A DNA stretch of 64,000 nucleotides from Entonaema liquescens (taxonomy: Eukaryota > Ascomycota > Sordariomycetes > Xylariales > Xylariaceae). Below the pieces are notes generated by a model. It did not search any database, had not been told where the DNA came from, and was given only the letters and a program-made list of their open reading frames with translations. Location of the stretch: contig CADCSX010000008.1 in the NCBI GenBank assembly GCA_902805475.1, positions 1 through 64,000 on the forward strand, in the 5' to 3' direction. This document shows, one piece after another, positions 24,347-36,702 of the stretch; positions within the stretch are counted from its first letter, which is position 1; each line of letters opens with the position of its first letter. The translations under genes were made by a program, and so were the position numbers.

Positions 24347-25328
24347 TTAACTGCTTATGAAAGTGTTCATCGTATCCATACGAGCCTCAAGCAAGGCAAG
24401 GCGGTCTCTGGTAATAGAGTATTCATGTTTCAGATTGGCCAGCTCGTGTTTTAGTCCTTGGACTTCTCGGTGGCTGGATTCTAGTTTAGCTTCGAGGCTT
24501 TCCTTACTTATTTCCGTAGTATCTGTGCTATGCTGGAACTGGATGTTGAGAGGAGCTGGCATAGCGTCGGTTTCCTCATGTCCCAGCTGCATTTGCGAAG
24601 TAGTCGAGAAATGAGGACCAGCGTGGAACGGCAAGCTTTCGAAGGAGTCTAGCGAAACCGTGGCCCCGTCCTCCCCGTTGGGATTGACGCTGCTGCCGAA
24701 GTTGCTGATGGCATTGCTCTGTGGACGAGAGGAGTCAACGGGGCCCTATTACGAGTCAGTCATGTTCCCTCCCCAGCATTATACCAGTTTGTGAAAAATT
24801 ATAGAAGGAAAGTGAGCTTACCGAGAGGCTTGAAGGGAAGTTAAACTGGGGGGTATGGGTAACGGCAGAGTTAAAGGGCATTTCATTGAAATCAAAGTTA
24901 TCCTCTTGAAAAGAGAGATTGAAATCGACATTGTTCGTATCAACTGCGGTTAGGACTTGAGAGTTAGGAAGCATCGAGCCAACCGGGGTGGAGCGCTGCT
25001 CATTTGCTTGTCTTATGAAGCGCAAGATCCTGGAGTCTGCATCGATCCCCCCTTGACGACGGCGCTTCAGAACTTCTTTTTCAACATTCTCTAGTATAAT
25101 CTTTTGCTCGTCCAAACTAGCCTTCTGGAAAGTCTCAGTCTCGCTTCTTATCTTCCAGGCGCGGGTAATAGCTTTCGCGTCGTTCGTCTTGGCCGCTTCA
25201 CGCTCTCGTTCAAAGTCGCTGAGTCTTGCTGTACGAGCACGGGAACGCACAGTGTTCGGATTGGTGGAATATTCCCATGGCTGCTTGTGGTGGCTCTGTC
25301 GCATTGTCTTGCGTTCTGTTGGCGGCAT
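24347..25328 (-). CDS. Uncharacterised nuclear-type protein with basic region and C-terminal coiled coil
   Basis: Two exons (25328-24822 and 24745-24347, intron 76 bp, GTAAGC...TAG) encode about 301 residues. The N-terminal third is charged, with the Arg/Lys-rich stretch NTVRSRARTARLSDFERERE followed by helix-forming sequence and KEVLKRRRQGG. The middle is Asn/Phe/Ser-rich and looks disordered. The last 50 residues form a clear heptad-like coiled coil (ESLEAKLESSHREVQGLKHE and onward). The order basic region, disordered segment, coiled coil suggests a dimerising nuclear protein, but this is not a canonical bZIP because the basic region and the zipper are not adjacent. No domain is recognised and no function is claimed. 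The ATG at 25328 is the first in frame. Confidence 0.65.
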
Positions 25329-26882
25329 GACTGCGCGAGACTGGCGTAGCAAAAAAGTGACTACAATAATTGCAACGCCCCAAATCGCAGAAAAAGCGCT
25401 TCTACATTATGGCTTTATTAAGGGCGGTGAGTAATAAAGTAGAGGTGTAAAGAGTGTGCACTTTTGAGATGCAAGCAGACAGCGAGCCAGAATTTGCAAA
25501 GAAGCATCGAACTCTGACAACAAGCACTCTGTTATGGCAACTGCAGAACTTGCACGGACTCAACAATATGCCCAGTTTCAACTACTGGGGGAGCATTTAT
25601 TCAACACTTAAAGCCATCTATATAAATATCGAAGAAATGATGCCGTGGATTTTGCTCGGCATATAAATACATAGACTTAAGAAATGGATGCACTTGCTGT
25701 ACCAGGCGTAATATGGATAAGCTAATTTACTCAAAGCTGATCCGGTCCAGAAGTGACTTATAACCCAAAATCATAGGATAGAATATTAGAGAGAAGTTAT
25801 TCTTACTAAACCACCTTTTCAGCTGTGGACATGTGTGTTGCCTACGTATTGTTGCATCATCCAGTTTCTTAGGTCTATGACCATATGCTTATTGTACTTT
25901 GATCATCACGCTGCCGGTCCGTTTTGATGCCTCTTAGAGCAAAGACTCTAGCTACGAATGATGTGTGAGATGAAGTAAAGTTGTTGAGAGGCGGGAAGAA
26001 TAGGGATACTTGCCTAGACTAGACGTAGTCAGGCGGCAGTTCCGAATCCTCATGCATGAGGCAGCCACGATATACATACCAGAGCCACCAGAAGAATGAC
26101 AGTTAAGACGAGAGGAGACGGAAGATTTATGAATACCAGGTAGGTAGTTGGGAGATTTAAATCATACGTAAGCACAGACGGTAAGATATACTATCAGCTT
26201 CTTAATGCTGTGGTTGACCGTACTTCGCAACATGTCGTAAGTGGCCCGGCAGTTGGACGGACCATCATAATATCGTAGGTACTAAGGGAGCTTTAGATTC
26301 CATATCTCACAACTCCCCCCTCCCCTCCCACAATGATGGTAGGCGTGAGGGGTACCCAACGACAGCCATTTTTGACATCGTGATGTTCGATCGGTTTCGC
26401 CCTTTATTATGTTCATCTCGAGGAGTCTCGTCGTTTCAACTCTCCGCTTGGATTCATATTATGGCCTTCACGCAGTTCACTAGCTATGAGAACAGCACAG
26501 ACAATGTTACGTTATGAGCATATCTCTGTATTCTACTCAGGGCTTGCTACCACATCTGCCCGTCAGTTCCAAGCAAAATAGCACGGCAATGCCTCGTCTC
26601 TTTAGCGTTCTTGTACATCTACATAATGACTATAAGATGACCAGGAAATATCATATCAGGTTACTTGTTTACTTATGACCCAAGATAACCTAGGTTCTTC
26701 CTCGTTGGAATTACGCTCGCAACACGACCAGATCTTGATGATGCTGTACTATGGCTGTTCCCGTGCTAAAGTTAGTCTGGGGTGGGTATGGCTTCCTATT
26801 GAGACCCCTTGCTGGAATTGGTCGAGACGTCTGGACTATCTCGGCTTGAGGCGGTTGAAGGTCGTCCACGAAATGCGCTACC
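25329..26882. other. Intergenic region (1.55 kb)
   Basis: No supported gene. A frame at 25454-25666 (70 codons) has no recognisable features. A 14-bp perfect palindrome, CCTCATGCATGAGG, lies at about 26050-26063. Confidence 0.45.
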
Positions 26883-28164
26883 CTATTCGGCACTTCGTTC
26901 AGACCCCCCATTTGCACCCCCGCGCCAGAGCCCATAGAATCCTTCGCAGTTCTTCCACATCTTGATCGTTCCGTCCTCAGAGCCGGTGGCGTAAAGCTTC
27001 CCATCGGGGGAGAAAGCTACCGACCAAACAGGTCCGTGATGACCCTTGTGGATATCTAGCCGAAGCCGTCAGTATTGTGCGGATAATTCAACATAGTAAT
27101 AGTACGAACCTATCTCCGTATCGTCGTCCCATCTGTACACCCTCGCCCATGTTGCAGGAATGTCTTCGCCGACAACAATCTTCCTTCCCTTTGGGTCCAC
27201 GGCGACGCTAGCCACCTTGTAATTCATCTTGGTACGCTTCAACTCGTCCATGGCGCGAAAACCGCCCCAGAAATAGATAGACTTTCCAGCAGCCACTGCG
27301 AGGACAGGTAGCCCTTCACCGATGTCTGTCTTTGACGTAAATTCGGGAGCTAGGGCGCAAAACTCGCAAGAACCAATCTCCCCATCCAAGGTCTCTTGCT
27401 TCACAACGCTTTTGGTGGGTAAGTCGAACCAACGCAGGGTGTTGTCGGAGGCGGTGATCAAGATATTTGGATCTCTAGTCCAAACTATGAACTTGATGGA
27501 GGCGGTGTGAACACCCGCTCCTATCTCGAAAGCAGAGGAGGCCTGGATGGTGGACGGCACAATAGCAGCCTCTGCATTACCATTTGCAGCAGCGTCGGGG
27601 GCTGACTTGGGCTTCATCTCCGTCAAGTCGAAGATGCGAAGCTTCTTTTCCATCCCCCCGGTAGCCACAAGGTCGGAATTATCGGGAGGGTAGGCGACAG
27701 CTCGGACAATGTGGTCGTGTTGGAGGGTGTACAAAAGCTCACCCGTGTGTGTATCCCAAATTTTCCTATCTCGCCAGGTTAGTAGGTACTTGGGGGATAT
27801 ACAGGCATCGCGTCAAAACAGAAGATGGCAAAACTTACGCGGTGAAGTCTGCAGAAGCCGTAGCGGCAGTTGCGGCGTCAGGACTAAGCCTAGCCTGCCA
27901 GACTGCACCTTTGTGGCCTATGAAGGTACCAATCCAGTCTCCAGTCTGACCGTCACGAAGCATGGGGTTGCCATCTGTAACTTGTTAGAGTATATTACTA
28001 GAGATTATGTGCGGGTAGTGATCCAAGTACGCACCTTTGCAAGCCGAGATTAAATAATAAACGTCATCCTTCTCTAGAGGCGAGAAGCTGATATGTGGGA
28101 CAGGGCGGGAATGGCCGTGGCAGGTTAAAGGCACATATTGCCGCGGTGCCTCAGGGGTAGCCAT
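26883..28164 (-). CDS. WD40 protein of the STRAP/UNRIP type (serine-threonine kinase receptor-associated protein homologue)
   Basis: Four exons, 28164-28035, 27974-27839, 27765-27110 and 27055-26883, encode 364 residues, close to the usual STRAP length of about 350. The protein is a run of WD40 repeats with no other domain. It starts with VPLTCHGHSRPVPHISFSP, contains GHKGAVWQA, LQHDHIVRAVAYPP and GHHGPVWSVAFSPDGK, and ends YGLWR followed by a short tail. STRAP homologues are scaffolds; in animals they bind TGF-beta receptors and the SMN/UNR complexes, and in fungi the role is less defined. The three introns are 60, 73 and 54 bp, GT-AG, with CTAAC or CTGAC branch sites. It is divergently paired with DOA1, sharing about 1.05 kb of upstream DNA. 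Confidence 0.9.
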
Positions 28165-29219
28165 TGCCAGAGAAGAATAGTCGAGAGTAGATGTGTTGAA
28201 CGGAATTCTTAGGAAGGCTTAGGTTGAAAGGCCTAGCCAAAGATTCACAGCCGTACGTGTGACGAGAATATAGAGTGCGTTTGTCCTGCGGCGGAGGTCT
28301 CGGTGCGCGACTAGCGTGCGCTTCGAATAAGAATCAGGGGTTCGTTCGAGGAGTAAGGACTGGCACAGCGCGAAAGGTGTGAAGTTTCTAATTGCTGCAA
28401 GATAGATGGAGGACGAGATAAAGAGGCGTGGCAAGTCTACAACGAGAGCAGATGGAAAAAGGTATACTCGTAACTAGTCGTGACGGGTCGTAAAATTGGT
28501 ATCGCAAAAGGGTGACGGAAGTAGAATCGCATTCATTAATTAAGGCACGAGAATTTGGATCGGCGCAAGTCGGGTTTGGATACTTTTGAGCCCTCCAACT
28601 GTCTCCAAAGTAAATAGAAGAGGAAAATGAGAGTCCAAAGAACGGGGCGATCGAAGCGTAAAATCCCAATCGAGAATGAGCGACGTGGGAGAAAATTACG
28701 TTGGGCGCGAAGGTATGAAAGAAGAAGAAAAAAAAAGTTTAGGTCGTCAAGGCCGTTGGAGATTTGGGATGGATGGAATTCAATTGACGAGCCTCATTTG
28801 ATGCGTCGAGTCCCTGAGACAGCCTGGGTACGTGGTTACCTAAGGTGGGGCAGAAATACAGTACATAGGTAGTGACTTACATATCTGCTTGCCCCATGCT
28901 GACATGATAAAGATACCAATTACCCCACCTACCTTGTTTAAGCCCCGTACGTATAGCTTCAGCTTCAGCTTCAGCTGGTAACTGCAACTTGCGACAGACG
29001 TACATGTAGCTCAGGTTAGCAAATCTGTACATGTAGTCAGGAGCTTTCAAGAGTTTTATAAATTGCCTTATTATTAGATAATCTCTCGGTCTTTGCCATT
29101 TCTTCTCTTCCCTCTATTCCCTACTAACTTCATCACGACACCTCTCTCCGGACAACCTTCCGAATATCAACGCGCACGACTAGACCCAAGGTATCAAACG
29201 TTTAAGGCCTGGTCACGCT
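28165..29219. promoter_or_regulatory. Divergent promoter region, STRAP-like (-) and DOA1 (+)
   Basis: A non-coding interval between two divergent WD40 genes. It includes three tandem AGCTTC hexamers at about 28958-28975 and a pyrimidine-rich stretch (29100-29160) just upstream of the DOA1 start, typical of fungal transcription start regions. Short frames here are not supported as genes. Confidence 0.45.
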
Positions 29220-31694
29220 ATGGCTGACTTCAAGCTGTCTGCTCAGCTCGTCGGTCATGATGCAGATGTATGCGCCTCTTCCGTTCTTTTCGGTAAATCT
29301 ATATCCATTCTAACTTGTTAATGTCATTCGCTAGGTTCGGCATGTCTACTTCCCTGCTCCCGATCTAATTTTCTCTGCTGCTAGGGACTGTACCGTTCGT
29401 GCTTGGAAACGCACCGGTACCTCTCCCCCCGCATTCGAACCCGCGATAACTACCCAAGGATCCGAGTTCTATAACAGCCTAACTTACTTACCCCCGTCGT
29501 CCGACCACCCCGACGGCCTAGTCGTCTCTGCCGGCACCGACACCATCATTGACGTTAGAAGAGCCACCTCGAAGCCCTCGGACAACGCCGAACGTTTGCT
29601 CGTCGGTCATTCTCGGAATGTTTGCGCCTTGGCCGTCGTTCCCGGCGGTCGGTATATAGTGTCGGGCAGCTGGGATAAAACAGCGAGAATATGGAGCGTG
29701 GATAAGTGGGAGACAGAAGCGATCCTAGCTGGGCATGAGGAGGCGGTGTGGGACGTCCTTCCTCTCGACGAGACAACCATTGTGACAGCTTCCGCCGACA
29801 AAAACATACGCATCTACGATCTTAGAAACATTGTGGCCGGTCAGGTTGAGCCTAGGTCTACTATCTACACCTCTGACGTCATTCGAGCTCTATGTCGAGT
29901 CCCCAGCGGCCATCCGAGCGGTGCTGATTTTGCAAGCGCTAGCAACGACGGGGTTATTCGCTTATGGAAACTGAGTGGCCAGCCGGTTGGAGAGCTTCGT
30001 GGTCACGAAAGCTTCATATATTCCCTCGATACGCTACCCTCGGGCGAAATAGTAAGCTCGGGAGAAGATCGAACGGTCCGCGTATGGAAGGGTACCGAGT
30101 GCATCCAGACCATTACTCATCCGGCTATCTCGGTTTGGACCGTCTCTGTATGTTCTGCCACCGGCGATATAGTGACGGGTGCCAGTGATGGTGTCGTCCG
30201 TGTATTCTCCCGAAGTCCGGAACGCCTGGCGAGCCCGGACACGTTGCAACACTTTGACGAATCCGTCAGGAGTTCGTCTATACCGCAGCAGCAAGTCGGT
30301 GGGATAAATAAGGAGAAGCTTCCGGGCCCCGACTTTCTAAAGAATAAATCGGGTACCAAAGAGGGACAAGTACAGATGATAAGAGAGGAGAACGGCTCTG
30401 TTACGGCTCACCAATGGTCGATGGGCCAGCAGCAATGGATCAACGTCGGCACTGTCGTCGATGCGGTCGGCAGCAGTGGGCGGAAGGTTGAGTATAATGG
30501 CCAGTCTTATGACTACGTTTTCGATGTCGCCATTGAGGAGGGACAACCTTCCCTGAAGCTGCCGTACAATCTATCCGAAAATCCCTACACCCGGGCACAA
30601 AAGTTTATTGACGACAATGAGCTTTCGCAAAACTTCTTAGATCAAGTTGCACAGTTTATTATTTCAAATACGCAAGGAGCCACCATCGGACAAGGCTCCG
30701 GGGACTCGGGCGGGCCCGATCCGTACGGGACGGAGTCGCGTTATCGACCTAGCGGTGACTCTAGCTCTTCCAAAGCTCGGTACCTACCGCAGCGTGAGTA
30801 TCTCGATATCACGGCTGCCAAATACGAACGTAAGAACCCTGATAAGTTTGCAATATCTCCTAAGCAGCTTAGCTCTAACTCTCTAATTATCTAGCTGTAT
30901 TCAAGAAGATTCTCAGTATCAATTCTGCTCTAGAAGCCGCGGGCCGCAAAGACCATGCCCTAAATCCACCGGCGCAGGAGGTGTTGGTTGGGTTGAAGCA
31001 AAGGCTGGAAGCGAACCAACCGGTAGTAGATGATGCATCTATCAGGCTACTCGTCATGATGTGTACGCAATGGGACTACTCGGATAGGTTGGCCCCTCTG
31101 GATCTTCTTAGATGCACCGCGATGTCGCCCGCTTTGGCCAAGTTTAGATCAGCAGACCTCGGCAGTCCGGTGCAGATAGCCATCTCCGCCGCGCTGGATG
31201 GTATCCCTCCTGGCGCGCAGCCTAACGAAAACCTTTCTATGATGGCAGCCCGCACGATTGCTAATCTGTTCAGATCGACCGAAGGTCGGAGATTACTTGC
31301 TCAGCCCTCAGAAAGCCTTCAAGTTGCATCGTTTATCGACCGAGTACTAGGTATCGGCGGAGAATCCGCAGTTGGCCCATACAATCGTAACCTATTGATT
31401 GCCTTGACGACGACCATCATAAATCTCGCAGTTCTAGCATCTAGAGAGCCGGGAAGCGTCTCGACGAACGTGCAGGTCCGCTTGCTGACTGCGCTTGCTC
31501 GAATTCTCCAAAAACAGACGGATGGAGAAGTAGTATTCCGAGCGTTGGTAGCTGCAGGCACCCTTATAACCGTCATTGGTAAAACCGCTCCTGAGGCGAA
31601 AAGTTTGGCATCGCCCATAGCGTCGAGTAAAGATCGCGCCTCCGAACCGCGTGTGAAGGAGCTAGCGGACGAATGCCTATCATTGCTACGATGA
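29220..31694 (+). CDS. DOA1: DOA1/UFD3 ubiquitin-binding WD40-PFU-PUL protein
   Basis: Three exons, 29220-29267, 29335-30829 and 30895-31694, encode 780 residues. Doa1/Ufd3 (PLAA in animals) binds ubiquitin and Cdc48 and supports ubiquitin homeostasis, ERAD-related turnover and ribophagy. The N-terminal half is a seven-bladed WD40 propeller (LVGHDADVRHVYFP, GHSRNVCALAVVPGGRY, GHEEAVWDVLPL, GHESFIYSLDTLPSGE). The PFU ubiquitin-binding domain follows around GSVTAHQWSMGQQQWINVG to YDYVFDVAI. The C-terminal armadillo-like PUL domain (Cdc48-binding) starts near YEPVFKKILSIN and ends CLSLLR. Introns are 67 and 65 bp, GT-AG; the first follows codon 16. Everything expected is present. Confidence 0.95.
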
Positions 31695-32748
31695 CCATGA
31701 TTGGAGACTAGAGCATTAACCCAAGCAAGACGTCTACCCTACGAATAAACATCCCTGCCAAGCATTTTACTCTTTCAAAGTGGATGTTGATATTAGTACA
31801 AATCCTCCTTTACATCATCGGGAGCTAGTATGGAACATCTTCTAGTGACTGCCCCTTGATGGTTCGTTGTGGTTTTGTTGCATTCGGTGCGTTCATTCGG
31901 TGCATTCAGCATTGCCGAGGATTAATATGTGTAAAGAATTCAGGGGAATTATGCAATATTATAGACAGTTTCGAGACTATGCACAAAACATAAAGACGTA
32001 ATAGCTCGTACAAGTACATAAAATCCGATTACATTGAGTACCTACGTAAGGTGTGCCATGTAACTTAGGCACAGTCTTGATAGGCCTTCATATCATTAAG
32101 GACCTCGGTGTGTTTGTGTTGCTTATATCAACCCCTTTTAGTGTTCTAGACGACATGCAAATCTGACATGGCCCTTCGAGAAGCGCCAATGTCACTCGGG
32201 ATCGACGAGCTATAGCTTCGGGACAATCTCCTGGTTTCAACCTGATCGACTTCTCTAACGTGTCTCGTTACGATGCAGACTAAAACACGGTCCTAACCGC
32301 TGGGTTAGAACTATACCTATGACTTGCAGTCTCACAATAGTCACGGTAGTTCTAGCGCGCATCCATTATGCTGCTACATGCCAAGCTTCTACTCTGGTTG
32401 AGGAACGAAAAGCTGTTCAAGGTCAAGAATGGGAGTACCTTTTAGGGCGTCTTTTCATTTGAAGGGTATCTATTGATCCTCGATATAATATGAAGATCTA
32501 TGAAATCTGCATCTTAAGATGGTAAATGGTATAGTCGGAGAACTCAAGTCCTATCTTCCGATAATTATCGGGTCCTAGCCAGCATGAAAAACTGTTCGTC
32601 AGGACCCAAGAAAACGCTCAGCCGCCCGCCTTAAACGCCAGTTCGGATGCCACATGATATATACAAGTATAGGGTGTTACAATCCAGAAGGAATCCATCC
32701 GCCTAAATCATCCTCTTTTTCGCCAAAACTCTGCGCCTTGCCTAGAAC
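31695..32748. other. Convergent intergenic region (1.05 kb)
   Basis: It lies between the 3' ends of DOA1 (+) and the BIM1-like gene (-). No gene, repeat or RNA is apparent. Confidence 0.5.
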
Positions 32749-33611
32749 TTATAGTAAAAGTCCCAGAGCGCACAGGAATATTGGAAGATAGCCTAGCCAG
32801 CTCCATGTTGCAGGTCTTCTGATCGAAAAACCAGAGGCGTCACTGGTGGTCACGTTTGCCGCTGAGCCCATCTCCTGCGTCGTAACGGTGTAAATCTCAG
32901 CGAAGCCAAGGTCTGTGCTATTAAAACAGTTGGATCCGTTGACTTTAGCGATCCTCTCGTCGCCGGGGTCAGCAAAAGTAATATCCGAACACTAAGACGA
33001 TATGGTTAGTCTTGCTAAATCTCCGTGGCCGTCAACGGCGCTGAAACCTACAGAAAATAGAGCGGCTCCATGCTGTGCTATCTCGACGACTTGTATCGTT
33101 GCGTTATCCCCGGCTTTGAAACTCATGTCCGCAGGAAGGGGTACCTGGGGCAGGCAGACCGTTCCAGGATACGGGCCCTTCGAGGGACCAAGGAGCTGGA
33201 AAGGAGCGATCATGGGGAAGGACATGTTTTTCGGTCCGTGGTCCGGTCCGTCGGTGCCGAAGCCGAGATTGATGTAGAGAAATGCGGTTTGGTGGCCTTG
33301 AAACCAGCCCGGCTGAAATGCGACGGCGCCACCGGTGGTTGGCCAGTACGACCTGTTCGTCGTTAGGGGCATGCCGCCACCTATGTTATATGCATCAGTC
33401 AAGTTGGTCTATACTATGATTGACAACAGAAAATATTAAGAGAACTCCTTTAACACCAACAGATTTACTCACATGGATAAGTCCATTGCATGCCGTATGG
33501 GAATGTCGCGTTCTCAATGAGATTGTCTCCCCGCCATCCGGGGTAGGTAATGACAGTGTGAGCTGTTACTATGGTCGAGGCGACCACGGCTAGTAATATT
33601 GAGGACAGCAT
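32749..33611 (-). CDS. BIM1-like copper acquisition protein (LPMO-like, X325 family), probably GPI-anchored
   Basis: Three exons, 33611-33473, 33380-33052 and 32991-32749, encode 236 residues. The family has a lytic-polysaccharide-monooxygenase fold without oxidative activity; it binds Cu(II) at the cell surface and Cryptococcus Bim1 helps copper uptake. A signal peptide (about residues 1-17) is followed directly by His18 in AHTVITYPGWRGDNL, the expected copper-ligand N-terminal His of the mature protein. Other family marks are QWTYPCGGMP, the FQLLGPSKG region and cysteines in VCLPQV and SCSDITF. The C-terminus is a Ser/Thr-rich linker and a hydrophobic end (WLGYLPIFLCALGLLL), fitting a GPI signal. 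Introns are 92 and 60 bp, GT-AG. A role in cell-wall interaction is the alternative. Confidence 0.87.
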
Positions 33612-35842
33612 CTTGCGTTAAGTAGTTTTCTCCCCTCTTTCTCCGTCGACAGGATGACTTTGCGAGCTGGTATAAGGCTAATCCGGTTGCACAGCGTTCG
33701 GCGGGCAATTCAGAATGCAGTTCCCAAACTCTCCTGCAGAGCCGACTGAAAAGACCTTAAAACGCGTAATTGGCCCCCCGTCTATTAATTTATATGTTCG
33801 AAGGGATACCTTTGTATCCAGTTTTGATTTAGCAGTTGCTCTTGTCGCGATATTAGCAACAACTCAGATATTGCTTTGCAGTGTGTGTATGTCCGTTCGG
33901 ATTGCTATGACATCGGCGCCGGTGATGAAGTGATGAGAAAAGATCGGAAAAGGGTGGTAGGGCAGAAGGTGCTCATTATTACTGACGGGTGGGCGCAATA
34001 ACTACAACGCCGTCAGTATCTGCTCGAAGCAACCTGCATTGCGTGGCCAATACCATCGATGGCTCCCCGCCCAAGAGACCAAGGGTCGAGAGAAACGGGC
34101 GCCATTTTGGGTCAAACGGTCCAGTGAGGAGGGCAGGACGATGTGCACGACGTGCAGCCGAAGCCTGTCCCTTGTCAATCGATCGGAGATGGCCAATAGG
34201 ATATCTCTGGCGATGCTGAGCGAGTCGCTTGTTCAATGTAGGGACGAAGGTGATTTGTCCAATAGCAGCCAATGATATCGATCGACGGTAAGGGGTGGTC
34301 CGGGATCACAGCAGCCCTGGATGCTAGTTGAACATAACGCCCGAAAAGGCTGTGGTTGGCAACAATAAATGGCGCCGGCACTGCTTAAGACAGGGGTAGA
34401 ACAGAACTCCCAAGGCAAACAGCCAATGATGATAGCTTTTGTTAAGCGCCGACGAAAAAGCCCACTCGGGAAGACCCCCCCGTTTCTTCAATCTTAACAT
34501 GGACCCCAACCCATCCTCCCGTTTCCCCTTTGGTAGCCTGCGTTGATTATGGGGCTATTTATGGTCGAATGTAAGCGGCCAGCATTATTCCCTACCCGCC
34601 TCCATGAACCACCTACATACTATGTAATACCAACAAATAAGAAAAATGTGACCTTCTCAGCTATGTAATATCATCACGTCCCTTAATTATAATTATGGAT
34701 GCATGTGTATCTTGGTAAACATACGTACAAGTGGGTATATATCCGACAGCCTTACGACCTTACGATGCGATCTTACTGTGATGACGATGGAGGCGAGAAA
34801 TTCGGATAGTATCCATATCCAGACGCAAAGACTTAATCTTGGCGCCTTCCGGAGGTTATTATGGGTCATTTTCAACGGCCGATGCAAATTCCGGGTTCCA
34901 AATCAAGCGCCCGGGCGGCATTCGGATGTTTTCTACGATCGCAAGAACGTGGTAGCCCATGGTATGACGCCAAGTACCACACCAGCAGAACGTATGTTCC
35001 TGGGCTGTTACGTATTTGTATTAATTTTACATTCGGCCGAGACTTTCAATGCAAACAGTGTAAACAGTATATGTGACCTAATTTAGCGCCGTTGGTCTTC
35101 TCGCATAATACCATATAGTTGGCTACCTACATCGAACGAGAAGAAAATAAAGGCGTACCTTTGCTATGTACCTTACTTTGTTGTTCTACCCACAAGGTAT
35201 CCCTAATTGCTTCCAGCCCAGCCAGATTAAATAGGTAGTGGGTAGGTAAATACATACATTTACCTACCATAGTACAGTAAAAACTCCAACATAATTTGAA
35301 CAGCAAAAGAAGAAAAAAGAAAAAAAGGAGAGAAGAAAATTGTGGCTGGCCCACGCGAGGTAGTGTGGCTTCAACAGTGGCCGGTCCCGAAACAACTTAA
35401 TTCTATCTAAACGATGATTTTCTACTAGGTATATCACATCATTGTGTTTATTATCTCGTTGTTGTTGTAGATGTAAAGGTTCTAGTGGTTGCAGCGGAGC
35501 TGCAAGAAGTACATATACATGCAATGTCACATGACAAGGTACCTAGGTAGTTACCTCTCAAAAGTGTGGATCTCTGTAAGCCGCCGTCCCAAGTGTCAAC
35601 AGGTGGTGTTCCTAATGTGCCTCGCACCTCATGAGAAAATAAATTGAAGTTTGCCCAACGGAGTTCTTAACATTTTAACCTGTTAAAATTATAGTTGCAG
35701 ACTACGTACTTTATTCATTTCGCTTTATTTTGTCAGCCATGGATACCCTTCCGTGAGGTCCTTCAGGAGAATTTCTACGTCAAATTTAGACCCTATGTTG
35801 ATGTGCAAACCTTCAAAACTACCCTCTTATATTCACTACCCT
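33612..35842. other. Intergenic region (2.2 kb) between divergent BIM1-like and SRR1-like genes
   Basis: No supported gene. Positions 33960-34510 are richer in G+C, with many overlapping open frames on both strands but none recognisable; CCAAT-type motifs occur near 34268 and 34423. Positions 35265-35350 contain an A/G-rich tract, and 35535-35555 a TACCTAGGTAG motif seen elsewhere in the window. Confidence 0.45.
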
Positions 35843-36702
35843 ATGGCCTCGGCATCGGCCAACAGCCACGGACAAGAGGTCCAGCCTAAAGAGGAATGGA
35901 CTCGGGTTCATCACAAGGGACGGCGCCGCCGAAAGGCACCTCAGCATGCTACTCCTTCATATACGGCCGAAAGCAATGTTAACTTAATGCGATCGTCTTT
36001 TCTATCTGTCTCCGATATCATGGAAGAGCACAAGCGTATTAGGCATCAATGGGAGGGTTCGACATGCTACCAAAAACTACGTGAGATTTTCGAATCACCT
36101 ACATTCCCTTCCAATCTCTCGGATGCTATCTGTTTTGGCACCGGGTCCTTTGACCCCGAGGATGGCTCATGGGAAATCAAGCGAAAGGCACATGTACAAC
36201 TAGCCGCTTTTCTTTTCATCATTGAGCGACTCCAGCACAGCAGTTCGCGTAGTATCCGCTGCACCCTCCAGGAGCCAGCTTTCAACACGTCGGATAAGGG
36301 CTTCATCTACGCTTTGGGTCACGAAGTTGTTGATTCGCCTGTGGGGTTCGAACGAGTCAACCCGTCAACACTTGTCTTTGGCATCCATTTATATAGGGGC
36401 GTTTACGCGCAGGCCATTGCGAAGTGTCTTCCTGCCATGTTCATTGGGACTCCCCGAGAGGTTTGGGAAGAGTAAGCACAAGTTGCCCCGTTCTCGTGTT
36501 CGGATGACATATCTTCCGTTTACTGTTCTTTGTGGCAGCACTCCAACTAATCCCTGATAGATGTTACGGTTCTAACCCGTTGGATTGGGCTGAGCTGGAT
36601 GAGTTGGATAGGAGATACGACAAAGTTGAATTTCCTGAAGACGGAGGATATACCACCTTCTCCAGTACTATGATCCATTGGAGACGATGTGATGAGACGT
36701 GA
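35843..36702 (+). CDS. SRR1-like domain protein
   Basis: Two exons, 35843-36471 and 36561-36702 (intron 89 bp, GTAAGC...ATAG), encode about 256 residues. The SRR1 domain was named for a plant phytochrome-B/circadian regulator; fungal members are uncharacterised, with links to haem or stress responses in some. A basic N-terminus (EEWTRVHHKGRRRRKAP) is followed by the domain core: LSDAICFGTGSFD, the hydrophobic helix HVQLAAFLFIIERL, DKGFIYALGHEVVDSP and TLVFGIHLYRGVYAQAIA. The second exon supplies the conserved-looking end YTTFSSTMIHWRRCDET, which is why splicing is preferred over stopping at 36475. In-frame ATGs at about 35795 could extend the N-terminus. Confidence 0.85.

Noticed and set aside
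26675..27004. Frames on both strands over the end of the STRAP-like gene
   Set aside because: They overlap the fourth coding exon (26883-27055), which is fixed by the WD40 motif GHHGPVWSVAFSPDG.
33979..34509. Overlapping open frames on both strands in a GC-richer patch
   Set aside because: None resembles a known family, frames overlap mutually, and no splice structure was found.
34703..35086. Plus-strand 127-codon frame
   Set aside because: No domain, no signal peptide, unusual composition for this genome and no supporting neighbour; most likely chance.
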